Source: an uncultured Flavobacteriales bacterium | Lineage (GTDB): Bacteria; Bacteroidota; Bacteroidia; Flavobacteriales; BACL11 | Direction of reading: 5' to 3' | Assembly (NCBI GenBank): GCA_950069165.1 | Contig: CATMIT010000056.1 | Location: 1 to 10,021, forward strand | DNA: 10,021 nucleotides | Shown: positions 1 to 6,704 of the stretch, piece by piece | How the letters are laid out: each line of letters begins with the position of its first letter | Position numbering within the stretch: the stretch's first letter is position 1 | The notes under the pieces: model-generated | What the model was told of the DNA's origin: nothing | Seen by the model: only the letters and a program-made list of their open reading frames with translations | The model's database searches: none | Made by a program: the position numbers and the translations under genes

Positions 1-1484
1 CAGATTCACCAAATATTTTAGCTTGGGAAACTGATGGTACTGGTACGGGAGGTCAGTCTTGGTATGACTTAAGTTTAGGTGTTGCTACAAATGATGAAAA
101 TCTAGTTTATGTGGGGGGGGTTAATATTTGGAAATCTGTAAACGGAGGAATTGATTGGAGTATTGAAGCAAGTAGTGGCAGTGGAAATTATGCCTATATG
201 CATGTGGACCAACACGCACTAGAATTCAATCCTATCAACAACACTTTGTATGCTGGAAATGATGGCGGATTTTATAAATATTTGGATAACCTAAATACTT
301 GGACAGATATTAGTGATGGCTTGGAAATCTCTCAGTTTTATAGGTTGGGACTATCGAAAAGCAATAGAAATATTCTTGTTTCTGGTGCACAGGATAATGG
401 AACAGAAAGATTATCTTCTTCAGGGTGGGACGCAATTAGAGGGGCTGATGGTATGGAATGTATTATTGATCCTTTTGATCCTGATATTATTTATTCTTCA
501 TCACAATACGGTAACATAAAAGTAACCTATAATGGCGGTAATAACTGGAACAACATAAAGCCTGTTTCTTATGATGGAGCTTGGGTAACCCCTTATAAAA
601 TGCATCCTCTTAACAATTATTTTATAATTGCCGGCTATGATGAGGTTTACAGAACAACAACTGGTGGAGCTTTTTGGGATTCCATATCAATTAATCTGAC
701 AACTAAAACTGCTATCAGAACAATAGCGTTGGCGCCATCTGATATAGATGTAATTTATGTGGCTACATATTCAAAATTATCCGTTACATTTGATGGAGGA
801 AATAGCTGGACAAATATAAAGCCCGGCCTTCCAAGCTCTACCATTTCTGATGTCACTGTCTCGGCAAATGATCCTAATTGGGTTTTTGTAACATTTTCAA
901 ACTACAATAGTGGGAATAAGGTTTATGAGTCGACTGATGGAGGAAATAGTTGGACAAATATTTCAGGTTCAAACCTGCCAAATCTTCCTGTAAACTGTAT
1001 AGTTTATCAAGATTTAACAAATGACGATTTGTATATTGGGACTGATGTTGGTGTTTATCACAAGGACAATACAATGTCAGATTGGCAAGCTTTTATGTCT
1101 GGTTTTCCTAATGTAATTGTAGATGAGTTAGAAATTCATTATGGCTCAGGAAAAATTCGGGCTGCAACTTTTGGTAGGGGAATTTGGGAGAGTAATTTGC
1201 AAAGCCAGCCAAATGGTATTGCAAATAATTATATGTCCTATGTTAGTACTTATCCTAATCCTGCTGTTGATTACTTTATTTTAAATGTTCCTGAAAATGT
1301 AATAAGTAAAAATCCTGTGCTGAATATCTATAACCTAACGGGGCAGCTTGTTTTGTCTAAAAATATTAAAAGTGCAAATCAGTTTGTAGATGTTTCTAAT
1401 TTAAAATCTGGTTATTATATTTATGAATTAGGTGCCGTTGGAATAAGAAATGTTAGAAGCAAATTGATTGTCCTACCCAATTAA
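1..1484 (+). CDS. T9SS-secreted Asp-box β-propeller protein (5' end outside window)
   Basis: This is the C-terminal 493 codons of a larger secreted protein. The frame is open from position 3 with no start, so the GTG at 111 is internal. Five Asp-box-like motifs (S/T-x-D/N-G-G-x-x-W) begin at about 135, 525, 654, 786 and 930, and a conserved TFGRGIWE sits near 1170. This pattern is typical of BNR/sortilin-type β-propellers. From 1251 the protein has a type A T9SS sorting domain: YPNPA, then an IYNLTGQLV strand, a VDVSNLKSGYYIYEL segment and a terminal KLIVLPN. In this family the domain directs export across the outer membrane and is then removed or used for surface anchoring. No catalytic residues of a sialidase are evident and the substrate is unknown. 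The propeller may be adhesive or part of a hydrolase whose catalytic domain lies upstream. An eight-G tract occurs at 113-120. The stop shares TTAA with the convergent gene. Confidence 0.9.
   Translation, partial: DSPNILAWETDGTGTGGQSWYDLSLGVATNDENLVYVGGVNIWKSVNGGIDWSIEASSGSGNYAYMHVDQHALEFNPINNTLYAGNDGGFYKYLDNLNTWTDISDGLEISQFYRLGLSKSNRNILVSGAQDNGTERLSSSGWDAIRGADGMECIIDPFDPDIIYSSSQYGNIKVTYNGGNNWNNIKPVSYDGAWVTPYKMHPLNNYFIIAGYDEVYRTTTGGAFWDSISINLTTKTAIRTIALAPSDIDVIYVATYSKLSVTFDGGNSWTNIKPGLPSSTISDVTVSANDPNWVFVTFSNYNSGNKVYESTDGGNSWTNISGSNLPNLPVNCIVYQDLTNDDLYIGTDVGVYHKDNTMSDWQAFMSGFPNVIVDELEIHYGSGKIRAATFGRGIWESNLQSQPNGIANNYMSYVSTYPNPAVDYFILNVPENVISKNPVLNIYNLTGQLVLSKNIKSANQFVDVSNLKSGYYIYELGAVGIRNVRSKLIVLPN
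791..961 (+). repeat. Near-identical 27-base direct repeat pair encoding Asp boxes
   Basis: Positions 791-817 and 935-961 match at 26 of 27 bases; the only difference is C versus T in a Ser codon. They are 144 bases apart, so they stay in frame, and both encode DGGNSWTNI. The other Asp boxes in the gene are much more diverged at the DNA level. This suggests a recent duplication or gene conversion of one propeller blade motif. Confidence 0.7.
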
Positions 1485-2374
1485 AGCAAGGCATCCATTT
1501 CAACCATAAATCTTTTTTTAGCTTCTCCTGGGGCAAATACAATTCCAATAGAAACGATTACATTTCCACTTTTTGATTTGTATATTTTCATTAGAAAAGG
1601 ACCACCCATAAATTCATTTTCCATTTTCCAAAGCCCTCTGTAAGTATTGTCTGAAATTTCTATTGGAAATCTTTTTTCTATTTGAACAAAATTATCCTCA
1701 CCCTTTCCTTTTAGTGTTTTTTCTAAAACGGAATCTACTTTAATTATTAGGTTCTCTTGAAAATTTAATTCATTTACATTTATTCTAAAGATTAAAATTT
1801 GTTTTATCAAATCGCTTTTTTGAGGATTATATGTAGTCCAAAATAAATTTTCACTATCAAATACTATTGTATATTCGGAAGGAATTTTTACATCTATTCC
1901 AAAATTATTATTTTTAGTATTGTTAGATTGTGAAATTTTTTCTGTCACTTTTTGCAAGTGATTTTGATAAAAAATAGCTGCATAGTTTTTACATTTTTCT
2001 ATCAATTGCGTCTTATCACTTTCTGTATTCCACTGCAAGCCAACAACTATTTGAGGACTTGCCCAAAAATTATTTTTTTTACCTTCTTCTCCGTTTTCGG
2101 AAATCAAAATTATATTTTGATGAGTTTTGAAAATAGTAGTAAAATCAGATGGCTTAATTCTAATGATATTAAAAATCGGTTCTGATTGCTGTAGGCCAGG
2201 ATAGTCTTTTGCAAAAATTTCTTTTACTGCCTTTCCTGGATACTTTTCCCATAGAGCATCCGAAACAACCACAATAATTTCATTTACTGAGCCAGTTGAT
2301 TTTGGGAGAATTTTCTTCCCTCCATCACAGGAAAATAAAAAGAGAAAAAGTAAAACGAAATACTGATTTCGCAT
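1481..2374 (-). CDS. DUF4837 family lipoprotein
   Basis: This is a 297-residue predicted lipoprotein of unknown function. Residues 1-16 form a short lipoprotein signal with lipobox LFSC (Cys16). The residues after Cys16 (DGGKK) lack the acidic run associated with surface export of Bacteroidota lipoproteins, so a periplasm-facing location is inferred. Family-type segments are the SDALWEKYPG region (38-47), YRGLWKMENEFMGGPF (245-260) and the C-terminal FAPGEAKKRF (280-289), which I recognise as DUF4837. It is the last gene of the minus-strand cluster, only 3 bases after the lytic transglycosylase stop, so the two are probably co-transcribed and translationally coupled. The ATG follows CTAGCTC with no clear Shine-Dalgarno sequence. 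Its TAA stop overlaps the convergent gene's stop. The family assignment is from recall; no biochemical role can be read from the sequence. Confidence 0.85.
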   Translation of the reverse strand: MRNQYFVLLFLFLFSCDGGKKILPKSTGSVNEIIVVVSDALWEKYPGKAVKEIFAKDYPGLQQSEPIFNIIRIKPSDFTTIFKTHQNIILISENGEEGKKNNFWASPQIVVGLQWNTESDKTQLIEKCKNYAAIFYQNHLQKVTEKISQSNNTKNNNFGIDVKIPSEYTIVFDSENLFWTTYNPQKSDLIKQILIFRINVNELNFQENLIIKVDSVLEKTLKGKGEDNFVQIEKRFPIEISDNTYRGLWKMENEFMGGPFLMKIYKSKSGNVIVSIGIVFAPGEAKKRFMVEMDALL

Positions 2375-2377
2375 GAG

Positions 2378-3694
2378 CTAGCTTGTAGGAAGGAGTATTT
2401 TTTCTCCTGGTTTTAGTTGATTAGAATTTAAATTGTTGTGCCGCATTAACTCACTAACGCTAATTCCTTCATATTTATTTGCTATATCCCAAAGCGTATC
2501 GCCTTGCTTTACAATATATACAGGGTTTTCTGTCTTTTTTTGTGCTGTTGTTTTAAAATCATCTTTAAGAAATAACACTAACTTTTTTCCAATAGTAAGT
2601 TTGTCATTTTTTAGTTTGTTCCATTTCCTAATATCATTAATTTGAACTCCATTTTGCTGGGCAATTTTTCCTAAATAATCTCCTTGTTTTACCACATATA
2701 CAAATCGTGTTTCGTTTATTAATATTTCTTTTTGCTCCACTGCCTTAATAAAAGTATAAACTGCTTGCTCATTTACAACAAAATCTATCATTACATCAGA
2801 AGGAAGAGTGATGTTGGTATTTTTAGGGAAAACCCCTTTTGTAATGCTTGGGTTTAATTGGAAAATAATTTCTTTTGAAATACAAATTAGTTCCGCCAAA
2901 ACCGAGAATTCTATTTGGGTTTTTAAAGTAATTGTGTCTGTTTGGGCTATGAAATTTTGTGGTAGTTCAATTTCAATTCCATGTTCCTGATAAAAATTCA
3001 TTACATAATTTACCGCTATAAATGCTGGTACATATCCTCTTGTTTCTCTTCTTAAATAAGGCCTTAACTGCCAATAATCATACAGTCCTGTTTTTGCCAT
3101 TGTTCGTGATAAATAGCCCGGGCCTCCATTGTATGCCGCTAATACCAAGTTCCAATCGCCAAACATTTCATAGAGCTTTGCAAAATACTGACAAGCCGCT
3201 TCTGTCGATTTGTACGGATCTTGTCTTTCATCTAAATAAGAAGTTACATTTAAATTGTACTGCTTTCCGGTTGCATACATAAACTGCCACAAGCCTTTTG
3301 CCCCAGAACGAGAACGAGCTCTTGGATTCAAGGCAGACTCTACAATAGCTAAATATTTAAATTCTAATGGGATGTCGTATTTATCTAAACAGCTTTCAAA
3401 CATTGGGAAATACTGTGGTGCCAAGCCCACCATTCTTGATACTAACTTTTTATTTTTTTTCAAGTATGAATTTATAGAATTTTCAACTGCTTTATTATAC
3501 ACCAAATCTATTGGGCTTTTTTCGTTCAATATTTTAAGGCGTGCTTGAATCAAATCTGACTCTGTTTCTTTTTTATCTTTCTCCGAATTTATTTGTTTGG
3601 TTTTTATTGAATCAGAAAAAAAGAGATGTGTATTGCCTGCAAAAGTAAACTGAAATACTAAAAGTGTTATTATAGTAACTATTATTTTTCTCAT
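2378..3694 (-). CDS. MltD-like lytic transglycosylase with LysM domains
   Basis: This 438-residue periplasmic enzyme should cleave the glycan strands of peptidoglycan, giving 1,6-anhydromuramic ends. A signal peptide covers residues 1-19. The SLT catalytic domain spans about 100-240. It shows the ES motif with likely catalytic Glu119, GLWQFM (134-139), AAYNGGPG (186-193) and ETRGYVP (217-223), all family hallmarks. Two clear C-terminal LysM domains, which bind the glycan backbone, are at about 331-377 and 391-437 (VVKQGDYL and IVKQGDTL starts). Residues 252-298 resemble a third, degenerate LysM, ending in NPSITKGVFP and ITLP, as often seen in Bacteroidota MltD-like proteins. The gene lies 71 bases after gatA, the longest internal gap of the cluster, so it may have its own promoter. 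The DUF4837 lipoprotein follows immediately. Family assignment is firm; the exact orthology to E. coli MltD is not. Confidence 0.93.
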   Translation of the reverse strand: MRKIIVTIITLLVFQFTFAGNTHLFFSDSIKTKQINSEKDKKETESDLIQARLKILNEKSPIDLVYNKAVENSINSYLKKNKKLVSRMVGLAPQYFPMFESCLDKYDIPLEFKYLAIVESALNPRARSRSGAKGLWQFMYATGKQYNLNVTSYLDERQDPYKSTEAACQYFAKLYEMFGDWNLVLAAYNGGPGYLSRTMAKTGLYDYWQLRPYLRRETRGYVPAFIAVNYVMNFYQEHGIEIELPQNFIAQTDTITLKTQIEFSVLAELICISKEIIFQLNPSITKGVFPKNTNITLPSDVMIDFVVNEQAVYTFIKAVEQKEILINETRFVYVVKQGDYLGKIAQQNGVQINDIRKWNKLKNDKLTIGKKLVLFLKDDFKTTAQKKTENPVYIVKQGDTLWDIANKYEGISVSELMRHNNLNSNQLKPGEKILLPTS

Positions 3695-3712
3695 AAGAAA
3701 TATTTATCAGAG

Positions 3713-3720
3713 CAAAATTC
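3713..3720 (-). promoter_or_regulatory. Possible -7 box upstream of the lytic transglycosylase gene
   Basis: On the minus strand this reads GAATTTTG, one mismatch from the Bacteroidota -7 consensus TAnnTTTG, 18 bases before the ATG at 3694. No good -33 TTG lies at the expected spacing. It is offered only because the 71-base gap is the largest in the gene train. Confidence 0.2.
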
Positions 3721-3752
3721 GGAATAATTTGCTTTAAGCTAAAAATTAAGTC

Positions 3753-3771
3753 TTGTAGTTTTTAACTACAA
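3753..3771 (-). terminator. Small inverted repeat over the gatA stop, possible weak terminator or attenuator
   Basis: A perfect inverted repeat has 8-base arms (TTGTAGTT / AACTACAA) and a 3-base loop. On the minus strand it starts in the last codons of gatA and includes the TAG stop at 3766-3768. An ATTTTT run follows about 7 bases further on. The stem has only two G-C pairs and the T-run is not adjacent, so intrinsic termination would be weak. It could instead stabilise an mRNA end or be chance. Confidence 0.35.
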
Positions 3772-5190
3772 ACTGTTCATTAGATTGTGTGAAAAAGCTA
3801 GGAGTTCGCTTTCATAAAATGGCTTTGCCATTAGTTGTGTCCCGAAAGGCATTCCGTTCGAGTGCTCTGTAAGAGGTAGCGATATGGCTGGATTTCCGCT
3901 TAAATTTGCTAAAACCGTGAAAATGTCTTCCAAATACATGGCGACCGGATTTTTTACTTCTAACCCTAACTCAAATGCAGTATGAGGCGTTGTTGGGGTA
4001 AGGATAAAATCAAATTCATTTAATATTTCTTTGGTTTTATCTTGAATTAATCGTCTCATTTTTTGCGCTTTTGTATAATAGGCATCATGATAACCAGCAC
4101 TTAAAACAAAGGTTCCTAACATGATTCGTCTTTGAACTTCTTTTCCAAAACCTTCTGTTCTTGTTTTAAGATAAGTGGTTTCAGGATTATCTGCTTTTTT
4201 GCTACGATAGCCATAATGCACCCCGTCAAATCGAGCTAAATTAGAGGATGCCTCAGCAGTAGTTAGTACATAATAGGTTGGCACTAAATAATCCAAGTAA
4301 GGGAAAGAAACTCTCTCAACAATATGACCTTTACTTTTTAGGGTTTGAATTTGTTTTAATATTGCAGATTTAACTTCACTATCTAAACCATCACTTTCAA
4401 AACATTCTGGGAAATAAACAATTCTTTTTGGCTTTTTATCGTCTAAAAGCTTAGTGTATTGCTCCACTTTTCTTGTCGATATTGTACTATCGTAATCATC
4501 CTGTCCAGCAATTACTTCCAATATGATTGCTGCATCTTCAACTGTATTTGTAATTGGACCAATTTGGTCGAATGAAGAAGCAAAAGCAATAAGCCCAAAC
4601 CTTGAAACTCTAGCATAAGTTGGTTTCAATCCTACCGTTCCACAAAAGGATGCTGGTTGTCTTATCGATCCTCCTGTATCACTTCCTAAAGCTGCCAAAC
4701 ATAGGTTTGCCGCAACAGCTGTTGATGCACCTCCGGAAGAGCCTCCGCTAACTTTTGATTCGTCAATTGGGTTTTTTGTTGGACCGTAATATGAATTTTC
4801 GTTTGCACTACCCATTGCAAATTCATCACAATTTAATCTGCCAATTATAATGGCGTCTTCTGCTAACAGCCGTTCAACTACTGTTGCATTATAAAGGGAT
4901 TCAAAACCATCTAACATTTTTGAGGCTGCTCCTACCTTATGGTTTTTGTAACAAATATTGTCTTTAATACCAATCACCATTCCAGCAAGTTTTCCAGCCT
5001 TTCCTTCTGCTATTTTGTTGTCAATTATTTTTGCTCTTACAATTGCTTCTTCTTTAAAAACTTCAACAAAAGCATTAAGGGTTCTTAGCTCCTCAATATT
5101 TTCTAAATAGTATTTGGTTAGGCCAAGGCAAGTAGTTTTTTTAGCTTTTATAGCATCTTTTATACTATTTAAGGAGCGATAGGAGTTCAA
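3766..5190 (-). CDS. gatA: Asp-tRNA(Asn)/Glu-tRNA(Gln) amidotransferase subunit A
   Basis: GatA is the glutaminase subunit of the GatCAB complex. It releases ammonia from glutamine, which GatB uses to turn mischarged Glu-tRNA(Gln) or Asp-tRNA(Asn) into the correct amide form in the cytoplasm. The amidase-signature catalytic triad is intact: Lys76 (GIKDN), cis-Ser151 (SGGSSGGAS) and nucleophile Ser175 (GSDTGGSIRQP). Tyr306, Arg355 and Asp422 fall where glutamine-binding residues are expected from the known S. aureus structure (recalled). Its 474 residues match the usual length. The start is a TTG at 5188-5190. Upstream codons back to the in-frame TAA of tatA contain no ATG or GTG, the next in-frame Met is residue 71, and the family's N-terminal helix (SLNSIKDAIK) begins right after this TTG. 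gatB and gatC are not in the window; Bacteroidota often scatter the three genes. Confidence 0.96.
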   Translation of the reverse strand: MNSYRSLNSIKDAIKAKKTTCLGLTKYYLENIEELRTLNAFVEVFKEEAIVRAKIIDNKIAEGKAGKLAGMVIGIKDNICYKNHKVGAASKMLDGFESLYNATVVERLLAEDAIIIGRLNCDEFAMGSANENSYYGPTKNPIDESKVSGGSSGGASTAVAANLCLAALGSDTGGSIRQPASFCGTVGLKPTYARVSRFGLIAFASSFDQIGPITNTVEDAAIILEVIAGQDDYDSTISTRKVEQYTKLLDDKKPKRIVYFPECFESDGLDSEVKSAILKQIQTLKSKGHIVERVSFPYLDYLVPTYYVLTTAEASSNLARFDGVHYGYRSKKADNPETTYLKTRTEGFGKEVQRRIMLGTFVLSAGYHDAYYTKAQKMRRLIQDKTKEILNEFDFILTPTTPHTAFELGLEVKNPVAMYLEDIFTVLANLSGNPAISLPLTEHSNGMPFGTQLMAKPFYESELLAFSHNLMNSL

Positions 5191-5205
5191 TAGGAATAGG
5201 CCTAA

Positions 5206-5403
5206 TTAATTATCTTCCTTATTTTCGTTTGTGTCATTAAGCTCATTCTCAATTTCATTCTTTCCTTTTTTGAATTCGCTAATCCCTTTCCCTATACCCC
5301 TCATCAATTCTGGGATTTTTTTGCCTCCAAAAAGTAATAGAATTGCAACAACAATTAGTGCTATTGATGCTCCACCGGGTATTGCTAAAAGTAAACTGTT
5401 CAT
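5206..5403 (-). CDS. tatA: Sec-independent protein translocase subunit TatA/TatE family
   Basis: This 65-residue membrane protein belongs to the twin-arginine translocation system, which exports folded proteins across the inner membrane. It has a short transmembrane helix at about 12-25, the Phe25-Gly26 hinge, and then the amphipathic helix KKIPELMRGIGKGISEFKKG (28-47). A polar Lys/Glu/Asn tail (48-65) ends the protein. This is the standard TatA layout. The position where many Tat subunits carry Glu or Gln at the start of the membrane helix appears to be Ser13 here. TatC is not in the window. The gene is 44 bases downstream of the EnvC-like gene and 15 bases upstream of gatA, and its TAA stop is in frame with gatA. 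TatA and TatB cannot be separated with certainty from sequence, but the short tail favours TatA. Confidence 0.92.
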   Translation of the reverse strand: MNSLLLAIPGGASIALIVVAILLLFGGKKIPELMRGIGKGISEFKKGKNEIENELNDTNENKEDN

Positions 5404-5427
5404 GTTAATTGGTTTTTAATTCCTCTA

Positions 5428-5435
5428 CAAAAATA
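5428..5435 (-). promoter_or_regulatory. Candidate -7 promoter box upstream of tatA
   Basis: On the minus strand this reads TATTTTTG, an exact match to the Bacteroidota σ-factor -7 consensus TAnnTTTG, 24 bases before the tatA ATG. No TTG sits at the usual -33 distance; the nearest is about 31 bases upstream, inside the EnvC-like gene. It could drive an internal tatA-gatA transcript. In this T-rich DNA a chance match is quite possible. Confidence 0.33.
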
Positions 5436-5447
5436 GTAATTTCTTTG

Positions 5448-6704
5448 TTAGTAAGCCTTATAAAGCCAATGGGAAGGGTTTTGTTTGTCATAATTTTTCC
5501 AAATCTCAAAATGAAGGTGTGTTTTCTGCCTGTTCTTATCTGTCATTACTGTGCCTATTTCTTGTTTGGCAAATATCTTTTCTCCTGTTTGTACACTTAT
5601 TTCTTTTAGCCCAGAATAAACACTAAAATATTCTCCGTGATTAATCAAAATTACTTTCCCTTCCCCTTTTATTAAAAATATTCTTGACACTTTCCCATCA
5701 AAAACAGCCCTTACTTTTGCCCCTCTATCAGTAGCAATATCTACTCCATTATTATGCGTTTCAATATTTTTGAAAACAGCATGCTGTTGTTTCCCAAATC
5801 CTTGCACAATAATTCCTTTATCAAGTGGCCAAGGAAGCCTTCCTTTATTTTCTAAAAAATTATCTGAAAGTGCCTTTGCTTCAGGAGTAAGCGAAAACCC
5901 TTCTTTGTTTCCCTTTTTTTCTTTAGCTCTTGCTTTTCTGATTTCTTCTTCAATTATTTTTCGTATTTTTTCATCTAGCTGTTTTGCGGCATGTTGTTGT
6001 TTTTGTAATTCTTTTTTGAAATAGCTTTCAGATTTTTTAAGCTTTTTAATCAATGTTTTTTTGTCATTTTTTTGTGTCTCTAGCTGCTTTACTTCTGTTT
6101 TTTTAGATGTTATAAGTGCTTTTTTATTCTCTTTATCTTTTTGTAAATTGTTTTTCTGATTTTCTAAATCGATTATTTCTTCTGTAAGTTCTTCTTTTGT
6201 AGCTGTAATTATTTCGGCTTGCATTTTTCTGTGTTGAGTATATTGTTTCAAGTATTTTAGCCGTTTATATGCCTGATTAAAGCTTTTGGAAGAAAAAATA
6301 AAAACCCAATTATCATACGCGTGTTTGTTTTTGTATGCATAATAAATCATTTTTGCATATTCCTGTTCCAATTTTTCTAAGTCCTGTTTTTTATCTTGTA
6401 TTTTTATTTTATTTTCCGCTATCTTTATTTCGGTTTTCCTGATTTGTTTTTCAATTACTTCTATTTCGATATTTAGCATTTGTAATAATTCTGCTCTATT
6501 ATCTACTTGTTTACTTAGCGTGCTTAAATATGCTAAGGATTTTTCTTTACTCTTCTTTGTTTTTTCCAATAACTTGTTGGTGTATTGAATATCCTTTGCT
6601 ATTTGTGCTTTTTTTTCTTGCAATGCTTTTTTACTTTGAGAAAAAGCCGTAGTAGAAAGTAAAATAAGTACTATGAAAAATATATGTTTACTCAATTTCA
6701 ACAT
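5448..6704 (-). CDS. EnvC-like murein hydrolase activator (coiled coil plus degenerate LytM/M23 domain)
   Basis: This 418-residue periplasmic protein has a signal peptide at 1-22, two long Lys/Glu-rich coiled-coil stretches (about 24-118 and 155-262) and a C-terminal LytM/M23 domain at about 290-415. The architecture is that of EnvC, which activates N-acetylmuramoyl-L-alanine amidases at the division site rather than cutting peptidoglycan itself. The LytM site is incomplete. The first zinc motif HxxxD reads N318-N-G-V-D322, and the YxHL catalytic His is replaced by Gly365 (VYSGL). His356 and the HLH of 396-398 remain. This supports an activator role, which is inferred, since many annotations simply say M23 peptidase. 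The ATG at 6704 lies inside the DUF4292 gene, a 17-base overlap implying coupled translation. The protein has a strong Lys bias. The likely partner amidase is not in the window. Confidence 0.9.
   Translation of the reverse strand: MLKLSKHIFFIVLILLSTTAFSQSKKALQEKKAQIAKDIQYTNKLLEKTKKSKEKSLAYLSTLSKQVDNRAELLQMLNIEIEVIEKQIRKTEIKIAENKIKIQDKKQDLEKLEQEYAKMIYYAYKNKHAYDNWVFIFSSKSFNQAYKRLKYLKQYTQHRKMQAEIITATKEELTEEIIDLENQKNNLQKDKENKKALITSKKTEVKQLETQKNDKKTLIKKLKKSESYFKKELQKQQHAAKQLDEKIRKIIEEEIRKARAKEKKGNKEGFSLTPEAKALSDNFLENKGRLPWPLDKGIIVQGFGKQQHAVFKNIETHNNGVDIATDRGAKVRAVFDGKVSRIFLIKGEGKVILINHGEYFSVYSGLKEISVQTGEKIFAKQEIGTVMTDKNRQKTHLHFEIWKNYDKQNPSHWLYKAY

Noticed and set aside
111..113. GTG as the start of the β-propeller protein gene
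   Set aside because: The frame is open upstream to the window edge and the upstream residues continue the repeat pattern, with no signal peptide after the GTG. The gene begins outside the window.
1485..1560. Intrinsic terminator after the β-propeller gene
   Set aside because: A T-rich run is present near 1511 but no G+C-rich hairpin precedes it, so there is no support beyond base composition.
3255..3548. 97-codon open frame on the plus strand
   Set aside because: It lies wholly antisense to the catalytic domain of the lytic transglycosylase, which has intact motifs. The translation shows no recognisable domain, so it is a shadow of the real gene.
5188..5403. tatA and gatA as one gene split by a nonsense mutation, since they share a frame
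   Set aside because: Each product matches a complete stand-alone family member in length and domain boundaries, and a TatA-GatA fusion is not a known architecture. Separate genes are far more likely.
5409..6024. Plus-strand open frames opposite the EnvC-like gene, with hydrophobic Phe/Ser/Cys-rich translations
   Set aside because: The Lys/Glu codons (AAA, GAA) of the coiled coil read as Phe and Ser/Phe on the opposite strand, so the hydrophobic look is an artefact and not a membrane protein.
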